Origin: 79-D21 sp022839995
GTDB lineage: Bacteria > Synergistota > Synergistia > Synergistales > 79-D21
DNA length: 19,704 nucleotides
Reading direction: 5' to 3'
Assembly: GCA_022839995.1 (NCBI GenBank)
Contig: JALHIN010000035.1
Coordinates: 1 to 19,704 of the forward strand
Part shown: positions 7,088 to 14,088 of the stretch, in pieces
Layout of the letters: every line of letters starts with the position of its first letter
How positions within the stretch are numbered: position 1 is the stretch's first letter
The notes under the pieces: model-generated
The model's input: only the letters and a program-made list of their open reading frames with translations
Told to the model about the DNA's origin: nothing
The model's database searches: none
Made by a program: the position numbers and the translations under genes

Positions 7088-7110
7088 CCGGCAGACACCT
7101 GTCCTGCCGG
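7088..7110. repeat. Inverted repeat between the PEBP-family gene and the amidase gene
   Basis: CCGGCAG (7088-7094) and CTGCCGG (7104-7110) form a perfect 7-bp stem around 9 bases. Neither strand has a U tract after it, so it is not a standard terminator. It may be a partial attenuator or mRNA-protecting hairpin between two co-directional genes. Confidence 0.5.
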
Positions 7111-7120
7111 GCGAATGGAA

Positions 7121-7639
7121 CTATTTGCCGTAAAGCCCGGTTAGACTTGCCTCAGAAAGGACATGTCCCTGGATCGCTTTCAGCAGGGTTGATTTTGAAC
7201 ATCCCGGATCCAGATCGATTTTTGCATCCAGAGCGAAGAGTCGAAAAACATACCGATGAGTCCCGCTTGGCGGGGAAGGGCCCCCGTATCCGATCTTTCC
7301 AAAATCGTTCCTGCCCTGGCGAGTTCCGTCGGGCAGCTCTTCTGCGTTTGGGAACCCTCCTTCCAGGTCCGTAACGGAGGCCGGGATGTTGAAGACCAGC
7401 CAATGAGTCCAACCCCTGGCATCCGGATCATCCATGACGAGGGCAAACGAAGCGGTCTTTTGAGGAAAACCGGACCATGCCAAAGCCGGGGAAACGTTCC
7501 CGTGCCGATACCCCGAATTTGCCGGCATTCTTTGTCCGTCCGAGAAGGCCGGGCTCGTCAACGTGAATGCCCCGGCTTCGGCGGCCAGGAGCAGGAAACA
7601 ACCCACGCCCAGAAGAAGCAAGGCTTTTCTTTTGTTCAT
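7121..7639 (-). CDS. Secreted PEBP-family protein (YbhB/YbcL type)
   Basis: 172 residues. Signal peptide at residues 1-24: MNKRK, hydrophobic core ALLLLGVGCFLLLAAEA, likely cut after AGA. The mature domain has the bacterial PEBP hallmarks: TLTSPAF, GNVSPALAWSGFP, ALVMDDPDA (the DPD ligand-site motif), HWLVFNIPA, a G-R-N-D-F-G-x-I-G-Y-G-G-P-x-PP segment, and GTHRYVFRLFALD. The family binds phospho-compounds or other anions and is linked to inhibition of kinases or proteases; bacterial members have no settled role. ATG at 7639 preceded by GGAGGAGAG. Open sequence continues upstream to 7831 without family similarity. Upstream lies a gene-free stretch of about 420 bases. Confidence 0.92.
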   Translation of the reverse strand: MNKRKALLLLGVGCFLLLAAEAGAFTLTSPAFSDGQRMPANSGYRHGNVSPALAWSGFPQKTASFALVMDDPDARGWTHWLVFNIPASVTDLEGGFPNAEELPDGTRQGRNDFGKIGYGGPSPPSGTHRYVFRLFALDAKIDLDPGCSKSTLLKAIQGHVLSEASLTGLYGK

Positions 7640-8060
7640 GCACTCTCCTCCTTCCCGGGTTTCATCGAACCTGAACGGTCTTATCCTCTTATCGGCGGCC
7701 CTTTGGATCCCCGCGGGGGCAAGGGAACTCCACTGACTACCGGTTCCTGCGTATTTCCCTTTAACTCCAGGCAGCCTCCCGGTTCCAGCCTCGAGTCTTA
7801 TTTTGAAATCCTGGGCAGACGTTCTTTTCATTATCCTCTAGGAATGTCTCCATCATCCCTTTCTCCCCAGCCTGACATAACTCCAGGGCCCTCTCCCCCA
7901 AAATTCCTCTCCATTAATCTTTAGATTCAGCCTCGTGCAATTTTTATCTATATGGTCCTACCTTACAGAATAGTCCCATTATTCACATAAGGTAACCTTG
8001 CCTATTACGGCCTTTCATAACTTCCGCTTATAGTCTGTCACAAGTCGGGCGAAAATTTCC
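7640..8060. other. Gene-free intergenic stretch
   Basis: No credible coding region, RNA gene or terminator seen. The right half (about 7915-8040) is AT-richer than the surroundings and probably contains the promoter of the PEBP-family gene on the minus strand. I could not choose a convincing -35/-10 pair (TTGTGA-17-TTATGA and TTGCAC-17-TTAATG are both poor). A short AAGGTTACCTT palindrome lies near 7990-8000. Confidence 0.5.
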
Positions 8061-8105
8061 ATAAAAATAGGGGAATCCCTGATTGTTAAATCGAGAGATT
8101 CCCCT
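8061..8105 (-). terminator. Intrinsic terminator of tRNA-Leu
   Basis: On the minus strand AGGGGAATC (8105-8097) pairs with GATTCCCCT (8077-8069), a 9-bp stem, followed by ATTTTTAT. It begins 14 bases past the encoded CCA of the tRNA. Confidence 0.8.
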
Positions 8106-8118
8106 GAAAATAGTCCTA

Positions 8119-8205
8119 TGGTGCCGGAGGGGGGACTCGAACCCCCACAGACCCGAGGCCCGGCGGATTTTGAGTCCGCTGCGTCTACCATTCCGCCACT
8201 CCGGC
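8119..8205 (-). tRNA. tRNA-Leu(CAA)
   Basis: 87 nt including an encoded CCA. The acceptor stem GCCGGAG pairs with CTCCGGC. The D-arm is of the Leu type (GGCGGAATGGTAGACGC). The anticodon stem-loop GCGGA-CTCAAAA-TCCGC gives anticodon CAA (reads UUG). A long variable arm typical of class II tRNAs follows, then the T-arm GGGGGTTCGAGTCCCCC. No sign of decay. Confidence 0.97.
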
Positions 8206-8214
8206 AGCGGCATT

Positions 8215-8243
8215 TGTATAACATACCACGGGTCGGTTGTCCA
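8215..8243 (-). promoter_or_regulatory. Promoter of tRNA-Leu
   Basis: Minus-strand TGGACA (8243-8238), 17 bases, TATACA (8220-8215). The predicted start is about 8208, three bases before the mature tRNA 5' end. The site overlaps the upstream side of the divergent thioesterase gene. Confidence 0.65.
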
Positions 8244-8293
8244 GAACACGGGACGTGGTGGCGAGACGCGAAATTCGAAAGGATGAAGGCCGA

Positions 8294-8731
8294 ATGGAAG
8301 AACTGCCGGGATCCGATGGCTGCTTTGTCTGCGACAGGGAGGGAACCAACCCGAGATCCTTGGGCGTTCGGATTTTATGGGACGAAGACGCCCATCAGGC
8401 CGTGATCCCGTTTGTTCCGAACCCATCCTGGTGCGGATTTAGAGGAATCGTCCACGGAGGCATCTTGACCGCTCTCTGCGATGATGCCATGGCGTGGTCC
8501 GCGCGAAGGGAAACGGGAACCTGGAGCGTGACGGCAAACATTTCAGTCCGCTTCTTGAAGGGCGTCTTTTCGGGGGGTCGTTATGAGGTCCGAGGGGAGC
8601 TGACGAGGCGGGACGGAAGGAAGTTCCATACCCAGTCTACAATCAGGGACGAAAACGGAGAAACCTGCGTTGAGGCAAAAGCGGTGTTCATAGAAGTTTC
8701 CGAAGAGCGGCTCTTCGGAAACCCAGTCTAA
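8294..8731 (+). CDS. Hotdog-fold thioesterase (PaaI/4HBT family)
   Basis: 145 residues from the ATG at 8294, which opens just before the conserved CFVC...NPRSLGV segment. The signature GIVHGGILTALCDDAMAW carries the HGG turn and the acidic residue used by this acyl-CoA thioesterase branch. It is followed by ANISVRFLKGV and a closing ARVF-like strand (AKAVFIEV). The acyl group released cannot be told. A weak GAAGG lies upstream of the start; in-frame sequence extends to 8237 but overlaps the tRNA promoter. It heads a probable operon with the DUF2703-like gene (23-base gap) and the cobalamin adenosyltransferase (31-base gap). Confidence 0.85.
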   Translation: MEELPGSDGCFVCDREGTNPRSLGVRILWDEDAHQAVIPFVPNPSWCGFRGIVHGGILTALCDDAMAWSARRETGTWSVTANISVRFLKGVFSGGRYEVRGELTRRDGRKFHTQSTIRDENGETCVEAKAVFIEVSEERLFGNPV

Positions 8732-8754
8732 ATTTTCCTTAGGAGGGTTCTTTT

Positions 8755-9228
8755 TTGAAGGACATCATTATCCGTCATTATTTGTTTGAGGAAATCCACT
8801 GCGAACCGACCCATCAAACCGGATCGACTCTGCGGAAACTTTGTTCCCAGATGGCTCCGAAACTGGCCAAGCTGGACATCCGGCTTGTTCTCCAGGAAGC
8901 CGTCATCGAGAACCCAAACCCGGAAAACATCCGGATGATGAACCGGGTGACGTTCAGTTGCCCGGAAGAAGATCTCCCGGAACGCGACCTGGATGAGATC
9001 CTCGGCCTCCAGGTGACCTATGAACCCTGCAGAACCTGCAGCGACGAGGCAGGGTTCCCTGTCAGCTGCCGAACCGTGATGGTCGAGGACCAGGGCTACC
9101 AAGCTCTGCCTTCGGGCCTCATCGCGGATGCAATGCTGCGTTTTTCGTTCTCCGTGCTGAGCGGCGTCCAGGCCTGCGATCCCCACGGCTGCGGGGGCTG
9201 CTGCGAGGGGTGCCACGGATCCCACTAG
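8755..9228 (+). CDS. DUF2703-like protein with Cys/His-rich tail
   Basis: 157 residues, no known activity. The order of features matches DUF2703: an N-terminal strand with a Cys (IHCEP), a TLRKLCSQMAPKLAKLDI helix, LVLQEAVI, an RMMNRVTF strand, then EPCRTCSDEAG...CRTVMVEDQGYQALP, and a hydrophobic helix. The two Cys pairs suggest metal or Fe-S binding. The extra C-terminal tail CGGCCEGCHGSH has five Cys/His-type ligands in 12 residues and looks like a further metal site. A TTG start at 8755 is supported by AGGAGGG 7 bases upstream. Neighbours suggest redox, B12 or acyl-CoA metabolism but do not fix a role. Confidence 0.75.
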   Translation: MKDIIIRHYLFEEIHCEPTHQTGSTLRKLCSQMAPKLAKLDIRLVLQEAVIENPNPENIRMMNRVTFSCPEEDLPERDLDEILGLQVTYEPCRTCSDEAGFPVSCRTVMVEDQGYQALPSGLIADAMLRFSFSVLSGVQACDPHGCGGCCEGCHGSH

Positions 9229-9259
9229 GAGGATCAACCAGGAATCGCAGGAGGAGGCG

Positions 9260-9784
9260 GTGTGCTTGGAGGACGTCTGGATCACGACAAAGGGCGGAGA
9301 CAAAGGGATGACAAGTTTGGGCAACAACGAAAGGGTTCCAAAAGACCATCCCCGCGTGGAAACGTACGGCACCCTGGACGAGTGCCAGGCCCACCTGGGA
9401 ATGGCTAGGGCTACCGCCTGCAACGAAGAGATCCGGAAGGCGCTTTTCGATCTTGAAGCAAACCTCGGACTGGTGATGGGATACCTGGCCCTTTACCCAG
9501 GCCTCCCTGAACCGGATCCTTCGTTCTTGGAGGGCATCGTTTCAAGGGCGAGGGAAGTCGTGGGAACTACGTTCCAATTTGTCCGCCCCGGGGATTCCGT
9601 GCCTGGAGCCGCCTTGCACCAGGCACGGACCGTAGCCCGCAGGGCCGAACGGGCAGCCGTGAAACTGTTCCGGGAAGGACAATTGGCTGAAAACGCTTAC
9701 GCGTACATCAACCGGCTCTCGGACGCAATCTATGCTTTAGCCCTCTGGACCGACAAGGTGAACCGGGAGTGCGAGAAAGACTGA
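9260..9784 (+). CDS. PduO-type ATP:cob(I)alamin adenosyltransferase
   Basis: 174 residues. Converts cob(I)alamin and ATP to adenosylcobalamin, the cofactor of radical mutases used in amino-acid fermentation. Motifs of the PduO/MMAB family: TTKGGDKGMTSL (ATP P-loop-like N-terminus, residues 9-20), YGTLDECQAHLG, the ATP-binding RTVARRAERAAV, and YINRLSDAIYALA. GTG start at 9260 with AGGAGG 5 bases upstream; a TTG two codons later is also well spaced from the overlapping AGGAGG repeat. Last gene before a strong terminator. Confidence 0.93.
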   Translation: MCLEDVWITTKGGDKGMTSLGNNERVPKDHPRVETYGTLDECQAHLGMARATACNEEIRKALFDLEANLGLVMGYLALYPGLPEPDPSFLEGIVSRAREVVGTTFQFVRPGDSVPGAALHQARTVARRAERAAVKLFREGQLAENAYAYINRLSDAIYALALWTDKVNRECEKD

Positions 9785-9800
9785 CGGAAAGAAACGTTCG

Positions 9801-9824
9801 GGCCTCCTTTTGGGGGCCTTTTTT
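9801..9824 (+). terminator. Intrinsic terminator of the thioesterase-DUF2703-PduO unit
   Basis: GGCCTCC (9801-9807) pairs with GGGGGCC (9812-9818, one G-U pair) around TTTT, followed by six T. It starts 17 bases after the adenosyltransferase stop. Confidence 0.88.
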
Positions 9825-9858
9825 GTTGCAGAAAAACCGGAATTTACCGAGGTTTTTC

Positions 9859-9892
9859 TTGACGCGGCCTGTATTTTGAGGATAGTATACTA
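9859..9892 (+). promoter_or_regulatory. Promoter and palindromic operator of the GntR regulator gene
   Basis: TTGACG (9859-9864) with a -10 at 9881-9888 (GATAGT, spacing 16, or TAGTAT, spacing 18). The perfect palindrome TAGTATACTA (9883-9892) overlaps the -10. Its GTA-TAC core matches the half-site pattern known for the FadR branch of GntR regulators (GTM-N0-1-KAC). Autorepression by the gene just downstream is the natural inference. Confidence 0.65.
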
Positions 9893-9933
9893 GAATGTGG
9901 ATGGGTCAATCTTCCGTGAGAGGGGAAAAAAAG

Positions 9934-10629
9934 ATGTTCAATGACCCGCTTTCTCCTGCTAGAAACGTTGATCTTCGTCAGATCGTCTATGAAAAAATCA
10001 AGGAAGCCATCGTGGACGGGATCATCCCTCCCGGAGAAAGGCTTTCCGAGGTCGAACTCGCGGATCGGATCGCCGTCTCACGGACTCCTGTCCGGGAAGC
10101 AATTCGGCAGCTGGCGCAAACCGGCCTGATCACCCTGGTCCCCCGGCGCGGTGCCTTTGTCACGTTGCCGACCGCCAAGGACGCTTCGGATCTTTACGAT
10201 CTCCGCACCGCCCTCGAGGTGATGGCCATCGAACACGCCTGCAAGAATCCCCCTGTCGAGGAACTGGAAAAATTCCTCGAGAAATTCAGCCATTTTTCCG
10301 ACGAGGGAGATCCGAGCCTTTTCCTCGCAGAAGATCGACGCTTTCACGCGCTCCTGCGGGATTCTACCGGCAACCGCTTCCTGAACCTCACGCTGGACAA
10401 CGTCGCTGACCTGATCCACCTGTGCCGCCATTATTCCATCGAAAATGTCCGGCTGAGCGCAACCTGCCAGGAACACGTCGAAGTGATCGAAGCCCTGCTG
10501 GCCCGAGACTGCCCGAGGGCCAAGGAGGCCATGCGCAGGCACCTGGAAAACTCCAAGGCAGCCCTCCTGAACTACATCAGCAAACATCCGGAGCACGCCG
10601 CCCGGTTGGAAGCACAGGAAGAGGATTAA
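9934..10629 (+). CDS. GntR-family transcriptional regulator, FadR subfamily (FCD domain)
   Basis: 231 residues. N-terminal winged helix-turn-helix at about 14-80 with the GntR signature: IVDGIIPPGERLSEVELA, then SRTPVREAIRQLAQTGLI and a wing VPRRGAFV. C-terminal all-helical FCD effector domain at about 85-215, with the metal-ligand pattern D134-x3-H138, H181 and H203. Such regulators respond to small carboxylates or amino-acid-like effectors. The ATG at 9934 is chosen because the in-frame ATG at 9895 lies at the expected transcription start; a GAGAGGGG site precedes 9934. An EamA exporter starts 9 bases after the stop, so the regulator probably controls it. Confidence 0.92.
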   Translation: MFNDPLSPARNVDLRQIVYEKIKEAIVDGIIPPGERLSEVELADRIAVSRTPVREAIRQLAQTGLITLVPRRGAFVTLPTAKDASDLYDLRTALEVMAIEHACKNPPVEELEKFLEKFSHFSDEGDPSLFLAEDRRFHALLRDSTGNRFLNLTLDNVADLIHLCRHYSIENVRLSATCQEHVEVIEALLARDCPRAKEAMRRHLENSKAALLNYISKHPEHAARLEAQEED

Positions 10630-10638
10630 CGAACTCCC

Positions 10639-11535
10639 TTGCAGGCGAATTCCCTGGCGGGGTTCGGTCTCGCCCTTCTATCCGCAGTCGTTTGGGCCTT
10701 CGCGCCGGTTCTCTACCGAAGGGGAATCGACCAGCTCTCATATACGGCCCTCGGAGCGATAAGAACACTGGGCTCCACCTTGACGGCTGGAGCCTTTCTT
10801 TTTTTCACCCTTGGAAAAGGCGCCTTCGCCCTGCCGCCCCTTCCCCTGCTGGCTGCGGTTTTCGGGGGGAGCGTGATTTGGCTCGTGGCAGGGGACCTGT
10901 TCTATTTCGCCTCGCTTCACCGGCTGGGAGTCGCGTTGGGAGTGCCGATCTCTTCAGCCTACCCGCTCCTTGCGGTGCCGGCCGCCTGGATTTTCCTTGG
11001 CGAACCCGCTTCACCCGTGGTTTTCGGAGCAGCGGTCCTGATCGTGGCGGGGCTGGTCCTCCTTTCACCGAAGCCCGAAGGGGAAAACCGGTCGACGCTT
11101 TCCCGCAAGGATTTTCGGGTAGGGGTGACCTACGCTTTTCTCTGCATGTCCTGCTGGACGTTCGGGATCATTTCCAATCGGCTTTTCATGGACCGCCTTC
11201 CGATCCCTCAACTGGAGTGGTGGAGATCGGTCTCCGTGCTCTGCGGTTCCTGGCTTCTTTTCTGGATCCGCGACAGGAAAGGATTTCCGAAGGTTTCCTC
11301 GGGAGGGGTCCTTTTCGAAGCCATGCTTGCCGGCGCCCTTGGCCTGACGCTAGGAAACCTGCTTTTTACCTACAGCCAGAAGTTCATCGCGGTCGACTTG
11401 GCCACCTGCGCGGCTTCTGCCCGCCCTTTCTTTTCCGCCGCGTTCGCAGCTCTCTTCCTGGGAGAAAGACTGACGCCGCGCCTGGTTTCCGGCATCGCGC
11501 TCGTTGCGGCAGGCGTCACCCTCATGTCCCTCTAG
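10639..11535 (+). CDS. EamA-family (DMT superfamily) transporter
   Basis: 298 residues, about ten hydrophobic helices arranged as two EamA repeats. Repeat one runs from FGLALLSAVVWAFAPVLYRR to VVFGAAVLIVAGLVLLSP; repeat two from VGVTYAFLCMSCWTFGIISN to LVSGIALVAAGVTLMS. The conserved E-x-L/P turn before the last helix of each repeat is present (FLGEPASP, FLGERLTP). Usually exporters of metabolites or amino acids; the substrate is unknown. TTG start at 10639, 9 bases after the gntR-type gene, without a good ribosome site of its own, which suggests translational coupling. Its stop shares CTAG with the stop of convergent rarA. Confidence 0.88.
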   Translation: MQANSLAGFGLALLSAVVWAFAPVLYRRGIDQLSYTALGAIRTLGSTLTAGAFLFFTLGKGAFALPPLPLLAAVFGGSVIWLVAGDLFYFASLHRLGVALGVPISSAYPLLAVPAAWIFLGEPASPVVFGAAVLIVAGLVLLSPKPEGENRSTLSRKDFRVGVTYAFLCMSCWTFGIISNRLFMDRLPIPQLEWWRSVSVLCGSWLLFWIRDRKGFPKVSSGGVLFEAMLAGALGLTLGNLLFTYSQKFIAVDLATCAASARPFFSAAFAALFLGERLTPRLVSGIALVAAGVTLMSL

Positions 11536-12848
11536 TTCCCTTCGTTCAGAAAGCGCTTCCAGAAACGCTTCATCCGCTCGGCAAGCTGGGTTTCAAAGCC
11601 AATTGAACCGGGATGGTAGAAACGCCTTGGCTCATTCAGGTATTTCTGGGGAACCCAGTGCCTTGGGTCATCGTGGGGATAGAGATACCCGCTACCACCG
11701 GGTTTGAGGTGCGATGGGACTTCCTGCAAGTCCCCCGAGTTGAGGGCTTTCAGGGCTTCCCCTATGGCGACCGTGGCGCTGTTGCTTTTCGGGGCGGTCG
11801 CCATGTAAAGGACGGCTTCGGAGAGAATCAGCTGGGCCTCGGGAAGGCCGACAAAATCACAGGCGTAGGCTGCTGCTGCGGCTACTGCCAGGGCCTGGGG
11901 ATCGGCCAACCCAACGTCCTCCGAGGCGAAGATGAGGATTCGCCGTGCGACGAACCGGACATCCTCGCCTCCCGCCAGGAGCCTGGCCAACCAGTAAACG
12001 GCCGCATCTGGATCCGATCCCCTCATGCTCTTGATGAGGGCCGAGATCACGGCATAATGGTCATCTCCGGCACGGTCGTACCTCTGGATCGCCGATCCGA
12101 GAGCCTTTTCGACCGCCCCCTCGTCCAGGAGCGTTCCTCCCCCTGCGGCAACGGAAACCGCGGCGGTTTCCAGCCTGATGAGAGCCTGCCGAACATCTCC
12201 CCCGCTTTTTTCCGCGATCGCCGCGATAGCCCCATCGGTCGCTTTCAGTTCGAGCCCCGCGAGCCCACGCTGCCCGTCTTCCAATGCCCTCCTGAGCAGA
12301 GTTTCGATCGCTTCTTTCTCCAGTGGTTTCATTTCATAGACCACCATCCGCGAAAGCAGGGTCTTGTTGATCTCGAAGTAGGGGTTTTCGGTCGTGGTTC
12401 CAACCAGGATGAGGTCACCTTTCTCGACGGCAGGAAGGAGGACGTTTTGCTGCTGGCGGTTAAAGTGGTAGATTTCGTCCACGAAAGCTAGGGCGGTCTT
12501 CCCGCCTGCTGCAGTTTTGGCCCGGCGGGCTTCAGCGGTAAGATCCCTCAATTCTGCGACCTTGGCCGTCACGGCGTTGATCTCCAGCAGGCGGCGACCT
12601 GTCACGGCGGCCATCAGGCGAACGAGCGTCGTTTTCCCCACTCCAGGGGGGCCGTATAGGATACAGCTGGGAACGGCGCCTTTTTCGAGCATTCGCCTCA
12701 AGGGGGCCTCGGGACCCAAGAGGTGGTCTTGCCCGGCAAATTCTTCCAGGTTTCGGGGCCGCATCCGTTCGGGGAGCGGAACCTCCCAGGCCTTCGGCTT
12801 CGCTTCCCCTCCGGGTGGCTCGTCCTTCCAGAGAAGGTTTTCTTCCAT
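11532..12848 (-). CDS. rarA: Replication-associated recombination protein RarA (MgsA/WRNIP1 family AAA+ ATPase)
   Basis: 438 residues. AAA+ clamp-loader-like ATPase acting at stalled replication forks. LPERMRPRNLEEFAGQDHLL opens the domain; Walker A GPPGVGKT at 66-73; Walker B VDEIYHFNR at about 123-131 (family usually DEIHRFN, so Tyr replaces His); sensor-1 GTTTEN; LLSRM arginine-finger region. The C-terminal tetramerisation region has SALIKSMRGSDPDAA, YWLARLL and the late SGYLYPHD motif. The ATG at 12848 overlaps the TAA of the upstream HAD gene (TAATG), so translation is coupled. Convergent with the EamA gene with a 4-base overlap. Confidence 0.95.
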   Translation of the reverse strand: MEENLLWKDEPPGGEAKPKAWEVPLPERMRPRNLEEFAGQDHLLGPEAPLRRMLEKGAVPSCILYGPPGVGKTTLVRLMAAVTGRRLLEINAVTAKVAELRDLTAEARRAKTAAGGKTALAFVDEIYHFNRQQQNVLLPAVEKGDLILVGTTTENPYFEINKTLLSRMVVYEMKPLEKEAIETLLRRALEDGQRGLAGLELKATDGAIAAIAEKSGGDVRQALIRLETAAVSVAAGGGTLLDEGAVEKALGSAIQRYDRAGDDHYAVISALIKSMRGSDPDAAVYWLARLLAGGEDVRFVARRILIFASEDVGLADPQALAVAAAAAYACDFVGLPEAQLILSEAVLYMATAPKSNSATVAIGEALKALNSGDLQEVPSHLKPGGSGYLYPHDDPRHWVPQKYLNEPRRFYHPGSIGFETQLAERMKRFWKRFLNEGN

Positions 12849-13819
12849 TACCGAAGAACCTCCGCGATGGAGGATTCCAGTTCTGCCTCGGGAAGCTCGA
12901 GTCCCCCGACTCCTTCGCAAACCACCGTCATCGGGTACCGTTCGGAGAGGAAGCCTCCGAGGGCTAACCACAGCGGCTCTCCGAGCCAATGCCTTCCTAG
13001 CGGGAGGGATGCTTTCCAGCAAGGCACGGAGAGGTTCAATCCCGGTTCCACCAGGAAGTGACCGACTCCCAGAGAAGCGGCCTCATGGACGAACCAGGCG
13101 GAATCGGGGCAGTGGGATGGAACCTGAACTTTCAGTTCCCAAGCCTTTTCCAGCCAGGAGATCCCCTTCCTCTCGGCAAGGGAGCGGTATTCCCATGGAA
13201 CCCAGGGAGAAGGAGACTTTAGTTCCTCCAACAGGGCCTTGACGGTCGAACAGGCTCCGTCCAGCCATTCCTGCCAGCCGGGCTCCTCCCGCTGGACCAG
13301 CACCGCCCTCATGCCGGCCCGCCTGGCTCCGACAAAATCGTAGATGAAATCGCCCACCATGACGCACCGGGAATTCTCGACCCCCAGGATTCGAGCGGCC
13401 TTCCACAGCGCTTCGGGATGCGGTTTTACCGGTTCTTCGTCCCGGCTCAGCACCACCGCGGGGAGGCGGATCCCGGTTCGCCTTGCGGCCAACTCGATGG
13501 ATTCCCTGCAATTCCTCGAGACGACCGCCCAGGGGATCCCCCTTTCGTCCAGCCAGTCCAAAAGCTCTGCTGCCCCTGGGACGGGTTCGGCCTTTTCCGC
13601 GCCCTCCATTTCCAAGTCATAAATGTCCTTTTCCAGCTGAACCCGTATCGATTCGGGGAGGAGACGTCCGGCCTCCAGGAGGGGAACTCGTTTCCCGCCA
13701 AAGTAGCGGTTTCGGATATCGGAAAAATCGAGAGAGGTTTCGGCAAGGACTCCGTCCCAATCGAGGATGAAAGCCCGGGCGAAAGCCGGGTGCCAAAAGG
13801 GAGGAAGAATGGGCTTCAA
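12848..13819 (-). CDS. HAD-superfamily hydrolase with an uncharacterised C-terminal extension
   Basis: 323 residues. HAD phosphatase core at about 15-210: motif I ILDWDGVLAET (nucleophile D20 and acid/base D22), motif II S101 in VVSRN, motif III K132 in VKPHP, motif IV GDFIYD (156-161). A helical cap lies between motifs I and II, as in phosphoglycolate-phosphatase-like enzymes. Residues about 212-323 are outside the HAD fold and I do not recognise them: a Trp-rich region, then PDSAWFVHEAASLGVGHFLV and YPMTVVCEGVGGLELPEAE. TTG start at 13819 with GGAGGG 8 bases upstream; in-frame sequence runs to 13999 without family similarity. It ends in TAATG coupling to rarA. Confidence 0.82.
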   Translation of the reverse strand: MKPILPPFWHPAFARAFILDWDGVLAETSLDFSDIRNRYFGGKRVPLLEAGRLLPESIRVQLEKDIYDLEMEGAEKAEPVPGAAELLDWLDERGIPWAVVSRNCRESIELAARRTGIRLPAVVLSRDEEPVKPHPEALWKAARILGVENSRCVMVGDFIYDFVGARRAGMRAVLVQREEPGWQEWLDGACSTVKALLEELKSPSPWVPWEYRSLAERKGISWLEKAWELKVQVPSHCPDSAWFVHEAASLGVGHFLVEPGLNLSVPCWKASLPLGRHWLGEPLWLALGGFLSERYPMTVVCEGVGGLELPEAELESSIAEVLR

Positions 13820-14088
13820 GAGGATCCCTCCAGGGCAATACAAAAAAACAACCCCGCAGTGTCGTGTTTCGAGAGCCTTGACCCTCTCCTCGAGAGGGGG
13901 GGAACCTGCCGAACCTTTGATTCGATGACACCTCGAGAGTGCCTTCTCCTCCGGAGCGGACGCGGCTCCCTGATGTCTTTCTGTTGGCTCAAGACTCACC
14001 CAGCAAACACGGGCACCGCAGGGGGCTTTCCGGTATGATTATAGCGCAAATCCCGCAGAATAGACCAGGAGAGAAGGTGGAGGTTTAA
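13820..14088. other. Divergent intergenic region between the HAD gene and fdhD
   Basis: Must contain the start signals of both genes. Only weak matches are visible: TATGATTAT at about 14033-14041 is a possible fdhD -10 without a good -35. A 7-bp hairpin CCCTCTC-CTC-GAGAGGG sits at 13882-13898 without a U tract, so it is an operator or RNA hairpin rather than a terminator. No RNA gene recognised. Confidence 0.4.

Noticed and set aside
13882..13898. Hairpin CCCTCTC-CTC-GAGAGGG as a terminator
   Set aside because: No U tract on either strand, and it lies between divergent genes where no terminator is needed.
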